DNA from: Oscillospiraceae bacterium
GTDB taxonomy: Bacteria > Bacillota > Clostridia > Oscillospirales > Acutalibacteraceae
Assembly (NCBI GenBank): GCA_902762875.1
Contig: CACWPS010000003.1
Coordinates: 1-64,000 of the forward strand
DNA: 64,000 nucleotides
Direction of reading: 5' to 3'
Shown here: positions 52,671 to 60,811 of the stretch, one piece after another
Layout of the letters: each line of letters starts with the position of its first letter
Numbering within the stretch: the first letter of the stretch is position 1
Made by a program: the position numbers and the translations under genes
The notes under the pieces: model-generated
What the model saw: the letters and a program-made list of their open reading frames with translations, nothing else
The model's database searches: none
Told to the model about the DNA's origin: nothing

Positions 52671-53201
52671 TTACGATTCAAACCGTTTATACAGTAAATC
52701 TACGGCTTTACAGGCAAAAAAGCCGATAAATACGCCGAGAATAATGCCCGCTAAGACATCGGTGGGATAGTGCACATAAAGGTAAAGCCTTGAAAAGGCG
52801 ATAATTACCGCAAGAATAAGGGCGGGAATGCCTATGCGTTTATCCCGTATCATCAGCACGGTCGCCGCCTCAAAGGAGGCGAGGGTGTGGCCCGACGGAA
52901 AAGAATAGTCCGAAAGGCGGGCAATCAGAATTTCAATACCCTCGTTTAAATCATAAGGCCGTATGCGCCCCACAAGATTTTTTAAAAGCAGATTTCCGAT
53001 AATAAGCCCGCCTATAAGGGCTAGCGCAACCGAAAAGCCCGTCTTGCGGGTTTTTTTGAATATTAAAAGCAGTACCGCCGCTATAATCCAGATAATACCG
53101 CCGTTTGCAAGACTTGTTATCACGGGCATTACCGCATCAAGAAACGGGCAGGCGAGATGCTCCCTTATAAAATCAAGTATTCTAAGCTCAAATTCGTTCA
53201 A
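52671..53201 (-). CDS. PAP2-family membrane phosphatase
   Basis: This 176-residue protein has about five membrane helices. The PAP2 triple motif is present: KNLVGRIRP, FPSGHTLA and SRLYLYVHYPTDVLAG. It probably dephosphorylates a lipid phosphate such as undecaprenyl pyrophosphate or phosphatidic acid at the outer face of the membrane. Confidence 0.92.
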   Translation of the reverse strand: MNEFELRILDFIREHLACPFLDAVMPVITSLANGGIIWIIAAVLLLIFKKTRKTGFSVALALIGGLIIGNLLLKNLVGRIRPYDLNEGIEILIARLSDYSFPSGHTLASFEAATVLMIRDKRIGIPALILAVIIAFSRLYLYVHYPTDVLAGIILGVFIGFFACKAVDLLYKRFES

Positions 53202-53244
53202 GTTTTTCAGCTCCTTTTAATTTACTATATATTTGTGATACAAA

Positions 53245-53643
53245 TCAGTCGGCTCCCTCTGACGAGGGAGCTGTCAGCGAAGCTGACTGAGGGAGAGATT
53301 TTTTAACCGCTAAATCTATGTATTCGCATACACCGGAGAAATTACGGTCAATATCCAAATTACAAATTCTTAAAACCGTTAGATTCATATTTTCCAAATC
53401 TTTTGTACGAATTTTGTCTTTTTCCGCTTGCTCTGAGGTATAGTGTCCGCCGCCGTCAAGTTCAATAACGAGCCTTGCTTTTGCACAATAGAAATCCGTT
53501 ATATAATTTCCAATAGCTTTCTGCCTTTGGAATCGTATAGGGTAATTTCTTAAAAACTCATACCAAAGTTTTCGCTCCCACGGTGTCATATTATTTCTCA
53601 AGATTTTAGCAAGAGGGATATTGGCTTTATTGTATTCCTTCAT
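53245..53643 (-). CDS. DUF559 endonuclease-like protein B
   Basis: This 132-residue DUF559 protein is related to protein A but clearly diverged: MTPWERKLWYEFLRNYPIRF, RQKAIGNYITDF, LVIELDGGGHYTSEQ, GVCEYID. The ATG at 53643 has GGAGGG 7 bases upstream, supplied by the right repeat arm. The C-terminal 15 or so residues (SLPQSASLTAPSSEGAD) are encoded by the left arm. The Asp, ExD and His positions expected for a PD-(D/E)XK-like nuclease are retained. Confidence 0.85.
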   Translation of the reverse strand: MKEYNKANIPLAKILRNNMTPWERKLWYEFLRNYPIRFQRQKAIGNYITDFYCAKARLVIELDGGGHYTSEQAEKDKIRTKDLENMNLTVLRICNLDIDRNFSGVCEYIDLAVKKSLPQSASLTAPSSEGAD

Positions 53644-53702
53644 TTTCTCTCCCTCCGTCAAAACTTCGTTTTGCCACCTCCCTCGTCAGAGGGAGGCTTG
53701 AT
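53249..53702. mobile_element. DUF559 inverted-repeat element B
   Basis: Left arm (53252-53296) GGCTCCCTCTGACGAGGGAG to GAGGGAGAG; right arm (53646-53698) is its inverted counterpart, with inner hairpins CTGTCAGC/GCTGACTG on the left and CAAAACG/CGTTTTG on the right. The DUF559 ORF B fills the interior. The outermost AATCA is also shared by both ends in inverted orientation. Confidence 0.72.
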
Positions 53703-53878
53703 TCGGTTAATTCTAATATACCATTTATCGCCATTATTTTCAAGTTATATTCCTGCCGTGTCTTGAACTGAACATTTTTTGTGAGTCTGCACACAAAATA
53801 AGATGTGGACTTTATTAAAATATCAGATATAATTTAATTAGAAGCTTCTAATAAAACCTGATTAAAGGAGCACCGAAT
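53703..53878. other. Spacer before the XRE-TPR gene
   Basis: AT-rich. TATAAT at 53828-53833 may be the -10 of the XRE-TPR gene, with no clear -35. AAAGGAG at 53864-53870 is the ribosome-binding site for it. Confidence 0.4.
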
Positions 53879-54811
53879 ATGAATAATGCTGTATTTAAAA
53901 ATAACTTAAAAAAATTGAGATTGCAAAAAAATCTTACACAAGAGCAGGTTGCCGATATTTTATGTGTCAGTTCACACACAATTTCAAGGTGGGAATGCGG
54001 CACTACCTTCCCTGATGTTATGATGCTGCCGCAAATCGCACAATTATACTGTGTAACGATTGATGATTTATATAAGGATAATTCAGTAGCATATGACAAC
54101 TATGCTCAACGCTTAGCCGCCATTTATGAATCTACCCGTAATCCTTATGATTTTATTCAAGCAGAAACAGAATTTTCAAAACTGATAAAAAGCGGTACTC
54201 ATACCATTGAGGATATAAGGCAATACGGTATAATGCACCAATATATGATGCAATACTGTACGAATAAGGCGATTTCTTTGTTTGATGAAATTTTGGAGCA
54301 AGATGCTGAATTGAACGAAGAGGTTTATTGGGCTACCAAGCGTCAAAAACTGCTTTTATATTCGCAAATCGGAAAAGGCAGTCAAAGCATTTCCGAGCAG
54401 TTAGAAAGAATAAACAGCGGCTTGGCAGGAGTACAAGATTGGATATGCTTGATAGCCGCATACCGTTATAACGGTAATGAAAAGGAGGCATATACTTACT
54501 TTAAAAAGGCAGTGATGCAATTTCCTGACAATGCAATTCTTTATGTGTACGGCGGTGATGCTTGCAAAAATTTAAAGCTTTATGATGAAGCGTTTGTGTA
54601 TTGGGATACGGCGATTAAATTGGACGGTTCCGTTTTGGCGGCGAAGTATTCAAAGGCAGACTGCTATGAAGAATTATCGGAATTTGAAAAAGCAGGTGCT
54701 GTCTGGGAAGAAATTGCACAAGACTTGAAAAATAACGGTTATGATATTGAATCCGAATTTCCTTCTAAGCAAGCAAAACTATGCGCCGACAGAGTTAAAA
54801 AGCACATTTAA
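53879..54811 (+). CDS. XRE HTH regulator with TPR-like C-terminus
   Basis: This 310-residue protein has an N-terminal helix-turn-helix (LRLQKNLTQEQVADILCVSSH, TISRWECGTTFPD) and a C-terminal series of helical hairpins (about 85-305) resembling TPRs, such as DNAILYVYGGDACKNLKLYD. The layout is like peptide-sensing RRNPP regulators or other HTH-TPR proteins. No signal-peptide gene is visible in the following 140 bases. Target is unknown. Confidence 0.82.
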   Translation: MNNAVFKNNLKKLRLQKNLTQEQVADILCVSSHTISRWECGTTFPDVMMLPQIAQLYCVTIDDLYKDNSVAYDNYAQRLAAIYESTRNPYDFIQAETEFSKLIKSGTHTIEDIRQYGIMHQYMMQYCTNKAISLFDEILEQDAELNEEVYWATKRQKLLLYSQIGKGSQSISEQLERINSGLAGVQDWICLIAAYRYNGNEKEAYTYFKKAVMQFPDNAILYVYGGDACKNLKLYDEAFVYWDTAIKLDGSVLAAKYSKADCYEELSEFEKAGAVWEEIAQDLKNNGYDIESEFPSKQAKLCADRVKKHI

Positions 54812-54821
54812 CTATTATAAG

Positions 54822-54853
54822 ACGGGTGGGAGAGACAGCTCACCCGTATTTTG
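54822..54853 (+). terminator. Terminator of the XRE-TPR gene
   Basis: ACGGGTG pairs with CACCCGT, followed by ATTTTG. Confidence 0.6.
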
Positions 54854-54952
54854 TATCCGTTGTATCTCGGCTATAAAACTTTTTCTTGTGCTTTGCAACA
54901 CATATTGCTTGAATAAAACCTATTTATGTGATAATATAATAGGCGGTGAGAA

Positions 54953-55546
54953 ATGATGATATTCGGAAAAAATAAAAGTGATATGTGGCTTATAGCGGGG
55001 CTTGGTAATCCGGGGCTTCAGTATGAGAAAACACGGCATAACGCAGGCTTTATGGCGGCGGATATACTGGCGGAAAAACAGGGTGCGCAGTTTAATAAGC
55101 ATAAATTCGAGGCGGTTTACGCCGATTTTAAAATGGGGGACAACCGCATTTTGCTTGCAAAGCCCCAAACCTATATGAACAATTCAGGCAGTGCGGTGAC
55201 GGCGCTTTTGAATTTTTATAAAATACCGACAGACCGCCTTATTGTTATGTTTGATGATATTACCCTTGATGTGGGCAAGCTGAGGCTTAGAAGGAAGGGC
55301 AGTCACGGCGGGCATAACGGAATAAAGGACATAATCGAGCTTGCGGGCACAGACGAGATTATGCGTGTTAAAATAGGCGTGGGAGAGCGGGAAAACCCCA
55401 ACTATGATTTAAAGGATTGGGTTTTAGGCAAAATTCCCGCAGAACAGATGACGGAGCTTGACAAGGCGCTTGACCGAGCGGCTTTAGCCGTAGAGGAGAT
55501 AATAAACTGCGGAATAGACTCTGCAATGAATAAATACAACGGTTGA
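54953..55546 (+). CDS. pth: Peptidyl-tRNA hydrolase
   Basis: This 197-residue protein has AGLGNPGLQYEKTRHNAGF with the catalytic His, KPQTYMNNSG with the substrate Asn, and FDDITLDVGKLRLRRKGSHGG, split here as the family signature. It recycles peptidyl-tRNAs dropped by ribosomes. Two adjacent ATGs (54953 and 54956) are possible starts, with GGCGGTGAG upstream. mfd begins one base after its stop, as in many Firmicutes. Confidence 0.95.
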   Translation: MMIFGKNKSDMWLIAGLGNPGLQYEKTRHNAGFMAADILAEKQGAQFNKHKFEAVYADFKMGDNRILLAKPQTYMNNSGSAVTALLNFYKIPTDRLIVMFDDITLDVGKLRLRRKGSHGGHNGIKDIIELAGTDEIMRVKIGVGERENPNYDLKDWVLGKIPAEQMTELDKALDRAALAVEEIINCGIDSAMNKYNG

Positions 55547-55547
55547 T

Positions 55548-58500
55548 ATGAAATTTATAAACGAAATTCTTAAAAAAGACCCCGATTACAGCAGTCTTTT
55601 ACAGTCGGTGAGGAAGGAACGCCTGCCTGTAGTATGCACGGGACTTTCAATGATTCACAAGGCGGCGGTTACGGCGGCGCTTTATAGAGCGACGGGAAAG
55701 AAAATTGCGGTTATTACTCACGATGAAGCCTCGGCAAACGAGCTGAAGGACGATTTGAGGTCGCAAGGTCTTAACTGTCTTAACTTCCCCTCGAGAGACT
55801 ACTGTATAGGCCCGCTTTCGGGCTACTCAAAGGAATATGAGCATAGGAGAACGGACACCCTGTCTAAGCTTTTAGACGGGGATTTTGACATGCTTACAAT
55901 TTCCCTTGATGCGGCGGTGCAGTATACCGTTCCGCCCGAAAATTTAAGCCGTGCACGCTTTACCTTGAATTCAGGAGACAGCACTGATATATCCGAGCTG
56001 TCGGGACGGCTTATTTCGGCAGGCTATGTAAGAAGCGAGCTTTGCGAGGGAGCAGGGCAGTTTTCGGTACGGGGCGGAATTTTTGATGTTTTCCCAGTTA
56101 ATTCCGAACAGCCCTGCCGTATCGAGTTTTGGGGCGATGAGATTGACAATATTTCGTATTTTGATACCGAAACCCAGAGAAGAACAGAAAATACCGAAAA
56201 AATAGAAATCACACCCGCCTGCGAGGTAGTTTTTGACCCGCAGGAGCTGATAGCTAAGCTTAACAATTATCTTAAAACCGCAAAGGGGCTTACCGAAAAG
56301 CAAAGGTCGGTTATCCTAAAGGATATTGATGCTCTGGAAAACGGCATAGAGTTTTCCTATGACCGCTATATTCCCCTTATATTTGAGGGCGGCGAGACGG
56401 TCTTTGACTATATTTCGGACGCACTTGTTATTGTCAGCGAAAGCGGCGGTATTAACGATAGGTTTAAATCTATGGCGGTTCAGCAGTCGGCGGATATAGA
56501 GGCTTATCTTGAAGAGGGGTATCTTACGGAAAAGACTGCGGGGCTGTGGCTTGATAAAACCGATTTTTTCAGCTGTGTGCCGGGTGCTGTAATAATGGAA
56601 AACTTCCCACGCAATTCCTATGAGCTAAGACCCAGAGACATTATTAATTTTAATTACAAGCGCTCTACGGCTTGGAGCGGGGATATAAAGGTTTTGCTTG
56701 AGGACATTTCCTTTATTCGGGAAACGGGCGGCTCGGTTGTAATTTTAGCGGGAGAGCGGCGTGCGGCACAGGTTCTTAATAACGAGCTTAACGAGAAAGG
56801 TATAAACAGTACCTTCAGCGAGTCCCACGATTTCACCCCCTCGGGTGTAACCGTCACCGTCGGCGGACTGACCGGTGGGTTTGAAATCCCGTCCTGTAGG
56901 TTTATGCTTATAACCCACCGATATATCGCCTCTGAGGGCAAGCGGAAAAAGCCGAGACCTAAAAACGGGCAGGAAATAGGCTCCCTTGATGAGCTTAGAA
57001 CGGGAGACTATGTTGTTCACGAATCCCACGGAATAGGGGTTTTTGACGGGATTAAGCGCATCACAAACGGCGGGGTTACAAAGGATTATATTAAGATTAA
57101 TTACGCCAAGGGCGATGTGCTTTATGTGCCCGTAACCCAGCTTGATTTGGTTTCAAAATACATCGGTGCGGCGACAGAGGGCGGTATAAAGCTTAACCGA
57201 TTGGGCGGTACGGAATGGCAGAAAACAAGAAGGCGTGTAAAAGCCGCAGTACGGGATATGGCAAAGCAGTTAACCGCCTTGTACGCTAAGCGAATGTCGG
57301 TAAAGGGCTACGCATTCAGCCCCGATACAGACCTGCAAAACGATTTTGAACGCCGTTTTGAGTATGACGAGACCGATGACCAACTTCGCTGTATAAACGA
57401 GATAAAGCGGGATATGGAGCGGGAAGTGCCTATGGACAGACTGCTCTGCGGAGATGTGGGCTTCGGTAAGACCGAGGTGGCCTTGCGTGCGGCGTTCAAG
57501 TGCATAAGCGAGGGCAAGCAATGCGCTATGTTAGTTCCCACAACCATTCTTGCAATGCAGCATTACAACACTATTGTTAGGCGTTTCGGCGATATGCCCG
57601 TAAATGTGGGACTGCTTAACCGCTTTGTTCCGCTAAAGGAGCAGACAAGGATAATAAATGACCTTAAATGCGGCAGACTCGATATGGTGGTGGGCACTCA
57701 CAGGCTTATTTCAAAGGATATTTCCTTTAAAAATATCGGGCTTGTGATAATCGACGAGGAACAGCGTTTCGGTGTTGCTCAAAAGGAACGGCTTAAGGAG
57801 CTTTACCCATTTGTGGATATTTTAACCCTTAGCGCAACCCCCATTCCCCGCACCCTTAATATGGCACTTTCGGGGCTTAGGGATATGTCCAGCCTTGACG
57901 AAGCCCCCGGTGACCGCCACCCTGTGCAGACCTATGTGCTTGAATATAATATGGGTGTTATTACCGATGCTATAAACAAAGAGGTGCGCAGAGGCGGTCA
58001 GGTTTATTACCTGCATAACAGGGTTGAGAGTATAGAGCGCTGTGCGGCTTCCCTTAAAGCGAGACTGCCTGATATTAATGTGGGAATAGCCCACGGGCAG
58101 ATGAGTGAAGACGAGCTTACCGAGGTTTGGCGCAAGCTTATTGAACACGAAATTGATTTGCTTGTATGCACAACCATAATTGAGACGGGGGTTGATGTAC
58201 CTAATGCCAATACCCTTATAATCGAGGATGCGGACAAAATGGGACTTGCTCAGCTCCACCAGCTAAGGGGCAGAGTAGGGCGCTCGCCCCGCCGTGCTTA
58301 TGCTTATTTCTGCTTTAGAACAGGCAAACAGCTTTCCGATGTGGCTTCAAAGCGGCTTGAGGCTATAAGAGAGTTTACCGAGTTCGGCTCGGGCTATAAA
58401 ATAGCGCTCCGTGACCTTGAAATAAGGGGAGCGGGCAGTATTTTAGGCGGCGACCAGCACGGAAATATGGAGTCGGTAGGCTACGATATGTACCTGAAGC

Positions 58501-58973
58501 TCTTAAACGAGGCGGTGAACGAGGAGAACGGCGCACCCGTAGAAGACGATATTCCCTGTACGGTTGACCTTAACATTTCGGCGCATATCCCTGAAAGATA
58601 TATTGAGTCCTTACCCGCAAGGCTTGGTATTTACAAGCGGATTGCGGCAATAAGGAATGACGATGACGCAAGCGATGTTATAGACGAGCTGTGCGACCGC
58701 TTCGGCGAGCCGCCTGTAGCAGTTATGGGACTTATAGATGTAGCCTTACTTAGAAGCAAAGCGGCGGCGGCCAAAATCACCGAGATTACGGGCACATCAA
58801 ACACCGCAATATTGCATATAACCTCAATCGAGCCGGAGGTTATGCACAAGCTTTCGGACTATTTCGGCAACAGATTTTCCCTTAACGCTACGGATAAGCC
58901 CGTCTATACTGTAAGGCTTAATAAGGGACAGAAAATGTCCGACCTTGCGGCAGAGCTTACGGCGGCACTTTGA
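55548..58973 (+). CDS. mfd: Transcription-repair coupling factor Mfd
   Basis: This 1141-residue protein has the complete domain order: UvrB-like N-terminal modules (1-340), the RNA-polymerase-interacting CarD-like domain (about 480-545, GDYVVHESHGIGVFDG), a RecG-like SF2 motor (Walker A GDVGFGKTEV, box II DEEQRFGV, and ETGVDVPNANT), and the TRCF C-terminal domain. It removes stalled RNA polymerase from lesions and recruits UvrA. Full length. Confidence 0.97.
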   Translation: MKFINEILKKDPDYSSLLQSVRKERLPVVCTGLSMIHKAAVTAALYRATGKKIAVITHDEASANELKDDLRSQGLNCLNFPSRDYCIGPLSGYSKEYEHRRTDTLSKLLDGDFDMLTISLDAAVQYTVPPENLSRARFTLNSGDSTDISELSGRLISAGYVRSELCEGAGQFSVRGGIFDVFPVNSEQPCRIEFWGDEIDNISYFDTETQRRTENTEKIEITPACEVVFDPQELIAKLNNYLKTAKGLTEKQRSVILKDIDALENGIEFSYDRYIPLIFEGGETVFDYISDALVIVSESGGINDRFKSMAVQQSADIEAYLEEGYLTEKTAGLWLDKTDFFSCVPGAVIMENFPRNSYELRPRDIINFNYKRSTAWSGDIKVLLEDISFIRETGGSVVILAGERRAAQVLNNELNEKGINSTFSESHDFTPSGVTVTVGGLTGGFEIPSCRFMLITHRYIASEGKRKKPRPKNGQEIGSLDELRTGDYVVHESHGIGVFDGIKRITNGGVTKDYIKINYAKGDVLYVPVTQLDLVSKYIGAATEGGIKLNRLGGTEWQKTRRRVKAAVRDMAKQLTALYAKRMSVKGYAFSPDTDLQNDFERRFEYDETDDQLRCINEIKRDMEREVPMDRLLCGDVGFGKTEVALRAAFKCISEGKQCAMLVPTTILAMQHYNTIVRRFGDMPVNVGLLNRFVPLKEQTRIINDLKCGRLDMVVGTHRLISKDISFKNIGLVIIDEEQRFGVAQKERLKELYPFVDILTLSATPIPRTLNMALSGLRDMSSLDEAPGDRHPVQTYVLEYNMGVITDAINKEVRRGGQVYYLHNRVESIERCAASLKARLPDINVGIAHGQMSEDELTEVWRKLIEHEIDLLVCTTIIETGVDVPNANTLIIEDADKMGLAQLHQLRGRVGRSPRRAYAYFCFRTGKQLSDVASKRLEAIREFTEFGSGYKIALRDLEIRGAGSILGGDQHGNMESVGYDMYLKLLNEAVNEENGAPVEDDIPCTVDLNISAHIPERYIESLPARLGIYKRIAAIRNDDDASDVIDELCDRFGEPPVAVMGLIDVALLRSKAAAAKITEITGTSNTAILHITSIEPEVMHKLSDYFGNRFSLNATDKPVYTVRLNKGQKMSDLAAELTAAL

Positions 58974-58991
58974 TAAACGGAGGTCAAGAAA

Positions 58992-59603
58992 ATGACAGAT
59001 AAGGAAAAAATGCACTCGGGAAATTTGTATTTACCGGGAAACGAAGAAATAATGGCTGAACAGCTCCAATGTCTTGAAAAGCTTTACGATTTTAACCAAA
59101 CTCGCCCTCACGAGCAAATGAAGCGTGAGGAAATGCTTAAAAAAATGTTTGCCGAGATAGGAGACGGCTGTTATATTGAGCCGCCCTTTCACGCAAACTG
59201 GGGCGGAAAGCATTGTCACTTCGGAAAATGTGTATACGCTAATTTTAATTTGACCCTTGTTGACGATACTCATATATATGTGGGCGATTATACTATGATA
59301 GGACCTAATGTTACTGTTGCAACGGCGGGACATCCTATTTTACCGAGTCTTCGCGAGAAGCAGTATCAGTATAACGCTCCTGTTCGTATAGGTAAAAACT
59401 GTTGGATAGGCGCGGGGGTCATAATTGTTCCCGGCGTTACTGTGGGAGACAATTCGGTTATCGGCGCAGGTTCGGTTGTAACTAAAGATATTCCGCCTAA
59501 TGTTGTGGCTGTCGGAAATCCCTGCAGAGTATTGCGTGAAATTGGAGACCGTGATAAGGAATACTATTTTAAAAACAGAAAAATTGATTACGGCAATTTA
59601 TAA
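58992..59603 (+). CDS. Maltose/galactoside O-acetyltransferase-like (LbH hexapeptide)
   Basis: This 203-residue protein has an N-terminal Mac domain (about 5-60) and a left-handed beta-helix with hexapeptide repeats. The catalytic-His region is TVATAGHPILPSLR, and WIGAGVIIVPGVTVGDNSVIGAGSVV is the acetyl-CoA part, split between coils. It transfers acetyl groups from acetyl-CoA to sugars. GGAGG lies 8 bases before the ATG, just after mfd. Confidence 0.9.
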   Translation: MTDKEKMHSGNLYLPGNEEIMAEQLQCLEKLYDFNQTRPHEQMKREEMLKKMFAEIGDGCYIEPPFHANWGGKHCHFGKCVYANFNLTLVDDTHIYVGDYTMIGPNVTVATAGHPILPSLREKQYQYNAPVRIGKNCWIGAGVIIVPGVTVGDNSVIGAGSVVTKDIPPNVVAVGNPCRVLREIGDRDKEYYFKNRKIDYGNL

Positions 59604-59618
59604 TTTACAATATTTTTG

Positions 59619-59647
59619 TAGACATTTATTAAAATTTGATATATAAT
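59619..59647 (+). promoter_or_regulatory. Promoter of the PrsA-like lipoprotein gene
   Basis: TAGACA (59619-59624), 17 bases, TATAAT (59642-59647). Confidence 0.55.
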
Positions 59648-59678
59648 TAATATATTAAGCTCTTATGGAGGAATAAAG

Positions 59679-60755
59679 ATGAAGAATATTAAAAGAGTTT
59701 TCGCTTTGGCGTTAGTTCTTGTTATGGCACTTACGGTTACTGCCTGCCATAAAAAGGACGAGATTGCAGTTAAAATAGGCGATGTTGAGTTTACTTCAGC
59801 GTATTATATGTGTGCTCTTATAAACGCCGATTCCGAGGCAAAGGCGAAGGTTCAAGAGGAGCTTTCCGAGGATGAGTCTACGGGCGATGTTGATTATTAT
59901 TCAAAGAAAATTGACGATAAGGACTTTGTTAGCTGGGTTGAGGATACCGCTATAGATTATCTTAAGGAAATCGCTGCGTATAAAACCCTTTGCAAGGAAA
60001 ATGACCTTGAAATTTCGGATGAGGAGGCTGAAAATGCCGAGTCTTATGCTTCCTTTTATTGGTCAAGCTATGGCTATTCGGCATACTTTGAGCCCAACGG
60101 AGTAGGCGAGAGTACATACACCCAATATATGAAGGATTCCTATTATTCAAACCTTTATTTTGAACACCTTTACGGCAAGGGCGGGGAAAAGGAAATTGCG
60201 GCCGATACCGTAAAGACAAAAATGCTTGAAAATTTTGTTGTGGCAGATATTTTAGAGGTAAGCTTTTCGGACAAGGAAGATGACGAAATAACTGCAATTA
60301 AGGAACAGATTAACGGCTATGCTACCGATTTAAAGAACGGTAAGAAGACCTTTGAAGAGGTTTATAAGGATTATAACGCAATTACAGAGGAGACAGAAGA
60401 GGAAGAAACCGAGACCGATGAGCCACAGCCCAAAGATGAATATGCGAGCATTTTGGGATCCTCAAGCACGGCTTACTCTTCCGACTACTACTCTAAGGTT
60501 AAGGAAATGGCTACAGGCGAGGTTAAGGTTATCGAACTTGACGATGACGAAGGCCTTGTGCTTGCCGTAAAGCAGGATATTGAGGCTGATTCCTACTATC
60601 TTGATACCCTTGATATGACAGTACGCCACCTTATCTCCGACGAGGAGTACGAAGAGGATATTAAGGAATATGCCGAAAAAATGGATTGCAAGGTAATTGA
60701 AAGTGCCGTTAAGCAGTTTAAGGTAAAGAAAATAGTAGAACCGTCCGCTTCTTAA
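59679..60755 (+). CDS. PrsA/SurA-like lipoprotein, putative extracytoplasmic foldase
   Basis: This 358-residue protein has a lipoprotein signal with lipobox TVTAC at Cys23, so it should be anchored outside the membrane. A KIGDVEFTSAYYMCAL start and long helices resemble the N-terminal chaperone part of SurA/PrsA. A Glu/Thr-rich linker (about 238-250) precedes a C-terminal domain ending in VRHLISDEEYEEDIKEYAE, which is like a degenerate parvulin end. A complete parvulin domain is not obvious, so it may be a chaperone without isomerase activity. Confidence 0.7.
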   Translation: MKNIKRVFALALVLVMALTVTACHKKDEIAVKIGDVEFTSAYYMCALINADSEAKAKVQEELSEDESTGDVDYYSKKIDDKDFVSWVEDTAIDYLKEIAAYKTLCKENDLEISDEEAENAESYASFYWSSYGYSAYFEPNGVGESTYTQYMKDSYYSNLYFEHLYGKGGEKEIAADTVKTKMLENFVVADILEVSFSDKEDDEITAIKEQINGYATDLKNGKKTFEEVYKDYNAITEETEEEETETDEPQPKDEYASILGSSSTAYSSDYYSKVKEMATGEVKVIELDDDEGLVLAVKQDIEADSYYLDTLDMTVRHLISDEEYEEDIKEYAEKMDCKVIESAVKQFKVKKIVEPSAS

Positions 60756-60775
60756 TAATATCGGTTTAAATAAAC

Positions 60776-60811
60776 ACCTTTTGTTAATACTTTTAACAAG
60801 AGGTGTTTTTT
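60776..60811 (+). terminator. Hairpin/T-run overlapping the ribosome site of the PBP gene
   Basis: AACACCTTTTGTTA pairs with TAACAAGAGGTGTT, followed by T6 and immediately by the ATG at 60812. The 3' arm contains AGAGGTG, the only plausible Shine-Dalgarno site of the next gene. Confidence 0.7.

Noticed and set aside
52412-52729. Plus-strand ORF over the duplicated tRNA-Lys region
   Set aside because: It reads through tRNA and terminator repeats and has no coding character.
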